64,000 bases of DNA from NCBI RefSeq assembly GCF_003971235.1, contig NZ_CP034661.1, positions 744,001 to 808,000 of the forward strand, written 5' to 3'. Within the stretch, counting starts at the first letter, position 1. The number at the start of each line of letters is the position of its first letter. Origin of the DNA: Chryseobacterium aureum (lineage in GTDB: Bacteria; Bacteroidota; Bacteroidia; Flavobacteriales; Weeksellaceae). This document shows, in pieces, positions 62,132-64,000 of the stretch. Below the pieces are notes generated by a model that did no database searches, was not told the origin of the DNA, and worked only from the letters and a program-made list of their open reading frames with translations. The position numbers were made by a program, and so were the translations under genes.

Positions 62132-62145
62132 AGTATCAGAATACT
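62132..62145. promoter_or_regulatory. possible TetR operator (AGTAT-N4-ATACT)
   Basis: AGTATCAGAATACT is a perfect 5+5 inverted repeat in the MFS/TetR intergenic region. Its half-site AGTAT matches the palindrome at 62803-62828, behind the same TetR gene. Confidence 0.45.
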
Positions 62146-62201
62146 AATAGTTTTATTTTAAACTTAAATTGTGTTCCTTTGTAAAATAATCAGCTATTTT
62201 A

Positions 62202-62792
62202 ATGAAAAAATCAGAAGCTACCCGCCTTACTATTCTCCAGAAAGCGTTCGAATTGATCTATGTGAAAGGTTTTCAGACCACAAGTATAGATGAAATTATT
62301 GCAACGACTCAGGTGACGAAAGGAGCCTTTTATTATCATTTTAAAACCAAAGATGAAATGGGATTGGCTATTATAACTGATCTGATGAAACCCAATTTCC
62401 GGAAGACTTTTATCAATTCTCTGGCCAACAGCCGGAATCCCTTAGACAGTATTTATGATATAATGTACCACCTTCTGATGGAGAATGACTTTTTAAAAGT
62501 TGAATATGGCTGTCCTACCTCTAATTTTGTACAGCAAATGGCACCATGGCATCAGGCTTTTACACAGGCATTGCATGAACTTTCCAAAGAATGGGAACAG
62601 GCTCTTGCCGAAAGTATTGAAAAAGGGAAAGAAGCCGGATTAATCAGGAAAGAGGTCATGGCGAAAGAAGTAAGCGTTTTTGTCATTTCAGGCTATTGGG
62701 GAGTAAGAAATCTTGGTAAATTAGAAAACTCAAAAGAAGTATATCTTACTTATTTAAAGGGACTTGCATCTTATTTTAAAACACTGCAATAA
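62202..62792 (+). CDS. TetR-family regulator
   Basis: The 196-residue protein has the TetR N-terminal HTH (about 10-55; TSIDEIIATTQVTKGAFYYHFKTKDEM) and a helical ligand domain. It is divergent from the MFS exporter and followed by a four-gene-length membrane operon. Palindromes sharing the AGTAT half-site lie on both sides of it (62132 and 62803), suggesting it controls both neighbours. Confidence 0.92.
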   Translation: MKKSEATRLTILQKAFELIYVKGFQTTSIDEIIATTQVTKGAFYYHFKTKDEMGLAIITDLMKPNFRKTFINSLANSRNPLDSIYDIMYHLLMENDFLKVEYGCPTSNFVQQMAPWHQAFTQALHELSKEWEQALAESIEKGKEAGLIRKEVMAKEVSVFVISGYWGVRNLGKLENSKEVYLTYLKGLASYFKTLQ

Positions 62793-62802
62793 TTTTTTCT
62801 TC

Positions 62803-62828
62803 AAAAACATACTAATCAGTATGTTTTT
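62803..62828. promoter_or_regulatory. palindrome AAAAACATACT-AATC-AGTATGTTTTT
   Basis: An 11-bp perfect inverted repeat, ending 5 bp before a TACCTTTG -7 element (62833-62840). It is a likely TetR operator covering the promoter of the next operon. Alternatively, with its trailing T's, it is a weak terminator of the TetR gene. Confidence 0.55.
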
Positions 62829-62860
62829 ATTTTACCTTTGCTGTATTAAAAAAATAAACA

Positions 62861-63319
62861 ATGTATCAAACCCTAACTTTTTTACATTCCCTCACCCGGT
62901 GGCTGGTTTTAATAAGCTTGATGTACACGGTTTACCGTTCGTTCAAAGGCTATTTTTCAAATGGAAAATTTACAGGAACAGATAATGCGGCAAGACACTG
63001 GACTGCTACTATAGCACACCTCCAACTGGTCATAGGAATGATTTTTTATTTCAAAAGCCCGGTGATCCAGTATTTCTGGAAGCATTTTCACCAGGCGAAA
63101 GAATCTTCTGAACATCTGTTTTTCGGAATCATCCATATTTCAATGATGGTTACAGCAGTTATTATCATTACGGTCAGCTCTGCTTTAGCCAAAAGAAAGC
63201 TTTCAGATAAAGAAAAATTCAAGACAATGGGCATTGGATTTTCGATGGCCCTGATTATTATTTTTATCGCTATTCCGTGGCCTTTCTCCCCTTTTGCCAA
63301 CAGACCTTATTTCAGATAA
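62861..63319 (+). CDS. four-helix membrane protein of unknown function
   Basis: This 152-residue protein has four membrane segments (about 10-25, 50-68, 88-108, 124-142). Conserved-looking histidines (LHSLTRW, AHLQLVIG, HLFFGIIHI) could bind haem or metal, reminiscent of cytochrome-like small membrane proteins, but I do not recognise the family. Its stop overlaps the next ATG (TAATG), so the operon is translationally coupled. Confidence 0.8.
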   Translation: MYQTLTFLHSLTRWLVLISLMYTVYRSFKGYFSNGKFTGTDNAARHWTATIAHLQLVIGMIFYFKSPVIQYFWKHFHQAKESSEHLFFGIIHISMMVTAVIIITVSSALAKRKLSDKEKFKTMGIGFSMALIIIFIAIPWPFSPFANRPYFR

Positions 63320-63624
63320 TGATGATCGATTTATTAAAAACAAAGATCGGCAGGCTGAGAATTCTGGCCATTTTAGAGGGAATTTCATTATTGACCCTTG
63401 TATGCGTCGCGGTACCGGTGAAATACTGGCTGGGCAATCCTTTACTGGTAAGACTGATTGGTCCCGTTCACGGAACATTATTCCTGCTTTTCCTGTTCAA
63501 TACATTGAGTGTTGGTGTAGAGCAGAGGTGGAAGTTTAAAGAAACCACATGGAAAGTGATTTTGGCCTGCTTTATTCCGTTCGGAACTTTTTATATTGAT
63601 AAAAAAATCCTGAGCAAATTATGA
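63319..63624 (+). CDS. DUF3817 membrane protein
   Basis: From ATG 63319 (MMIDLLKTKIGRLRIL) the protein has 101 residues and three membrane segments, matching the DUF3817 family (LEGISLLTLVCVAVPVKYW, GPVHGTLFLLFLF). A frame from 63277 would add 14 residues overlapping the previous gene. ATG overlaps the previous stop, and its own stop overlaps the rhodanese ATG (ATGA). Function unknown. Confidence 0.83.
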   Translation: MMIDLLKTKIGRLRILAILEGISLLTLVCVAVPVKYWLGNPLLVRLIGPVHGTLFLLFLFNTLSVGVEQRWKFKETTWKVILACFIPFGTFYIDKKILSKL

Positions 63625-63977
63625 AAAGTTTTCTCTTGTGCTGTGGAATAGCCCTCCTGGTATATGTGATCTATAGGGTGTACCGCTTTCAGACCCTGGA
63701 TCATGGTCTGCCGGAACTCCTTCAAAAAGGAGCTGTCATTCTGGATGTAAGAACGGAAAAAGAATATGAAACGGGACATATAGAAGGTTCTGTGAATATT
63801 TCATTAGGAACAATCAGAGAACGGTATATAGAATTGGATCCGGAGAAAACATATATCACCGTATGCTCCCACGGACTCCGAAGTGTAAAAGCCGAAAATA
63901 TCCTGAAAGAAAGAGGTTTCAGACATATCTACAACGGAGGTGCCTGGACGGATCTTCAGAAAACGATGACTCGATAA
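63621..63977 (+). CDS. membrane-anchored rhodanese-domain protein
   Basis: The 118-residue protein has one N-terminal membrane segment (about 4-19) and a rhodanese domain with the active-site Cys82 (VCSHGLRS) and LDVRTEKEYETGHIEGS. It may carry persulfide sulfur or act as a redox sensor at the membrane. It is the last visible gene of the operon, coupled to the DUF3817 gene by a 4-bp overlap. Confidence 0.88.
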   Translation: MKSFLLCCGIALLVYVIYRVYRFQTLDHGLPELLQKGAVILDVRTEKEYETGHIEGSVNISLGTIRERYIELDPEKTYITVCSHGLRSVKAENILKERGFRHIYNGGAWTDLQKTMTR

Positions 63978-64000
63978 GAAATGAATCTCTCCTGTCTGTT

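Noticed and set aside
1..64000. rRNA, tRNA, insertion sequences, prophage or plasmid genes
   Set aside because: I looked for transposase, integrase, phage and replication families and for obvious structural RNAs and found none; a tRNA search program could still find a tRNA I missed.

Overview
The window comes from a member of the Bacteroidota, most likely a Chryseobacterium-type Flavobacteriia. The signs are low GC, -7 elements of the form TAnnTTTG (some with TTG or TTTG about 19 bp upstream), a protein with a type IX secretion sorting domain, SusC-like outer-membrane biology, and gene families typical of that genus. I see no rRNA, tRNA, CRISPR array or insertion-sequence transposase.

Layout. 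1-5.3 kb: a heavy-metal RND pump fused in frame to its outer-membrane factor (cut by the window edge), a small His-rich secreted protein and an orphan protein. 5.6-9.2 kb: a short putative sRNA, an AraC/NimT-like pair and an HxlR/MBL-hydrolase pair, both divergent. 9.4-11.4 kb: a T9SS cargo protein and a small exported protein. 11.5-16.9 kb: biotin genes bioA, bioB, bioD and bioF plus a ferritin-like di-iron protein overlapping bioF, divergent from a MocR regulator. 18.8-33.8 kb: a NIS siderophore locus. 34-45 kb: hydrolases, regulators, MFS exporters, a DsbA-like protein and MBL enzymes. 45.4-53.3 kb: a chloramphenicol acetyltransferase, dehydrogenases, Crp- and AraC-type regulators and an S41 protease. 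53.5-60.7 kb: a four-gene 'ligase-associated' DNA repair set (exonuclease, ATP-dependent ligase, Lhr-like helicase, PdeM), interrupted by a 4 x 192-bp tandem repeat and by gpmA. 60.8-64 kb: an MFS exporter divergent from a TetR regulator, then a small membrane operon ending in a rhodanese.

The centrepiece is the siderophore locus. Nine tightly packed minus-strand genes (32.5 to 18.8 kb) encode a PLP decarboxylase, an IucA/IucC synthetase fused to an acyltransferase, an N-hydroxylase, a second IucA/IucC synthetase, a MATE exporter, an acyl carrier protein, an AMP-forming ligase, a TonB receptor and a PepSY reductase-like membrane protein. A divergent Fe(II)/2-oxoglutarate dioxygenase of the amino-acid hydroxylase type faces them. 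The two promoters flank one Fur-like box. Lysine 4-hydroxylation followed by decarboxylation would give 3-hydroxycadaverine. That is a building block, with citrate and fumarate, of chryseochelin A as I recall its published structure. The locus is therefore a strong candidate for the chryseochelin biosynthesis, export and uptake genes.

Other points of interest are the di-iron protein in the biotin operon, which might help make or process the pimeloyl precursor, several families of dispersed intergenic repeats, and a pair of Crp/Fnr-type boxes directly behind a Crp-family gene.
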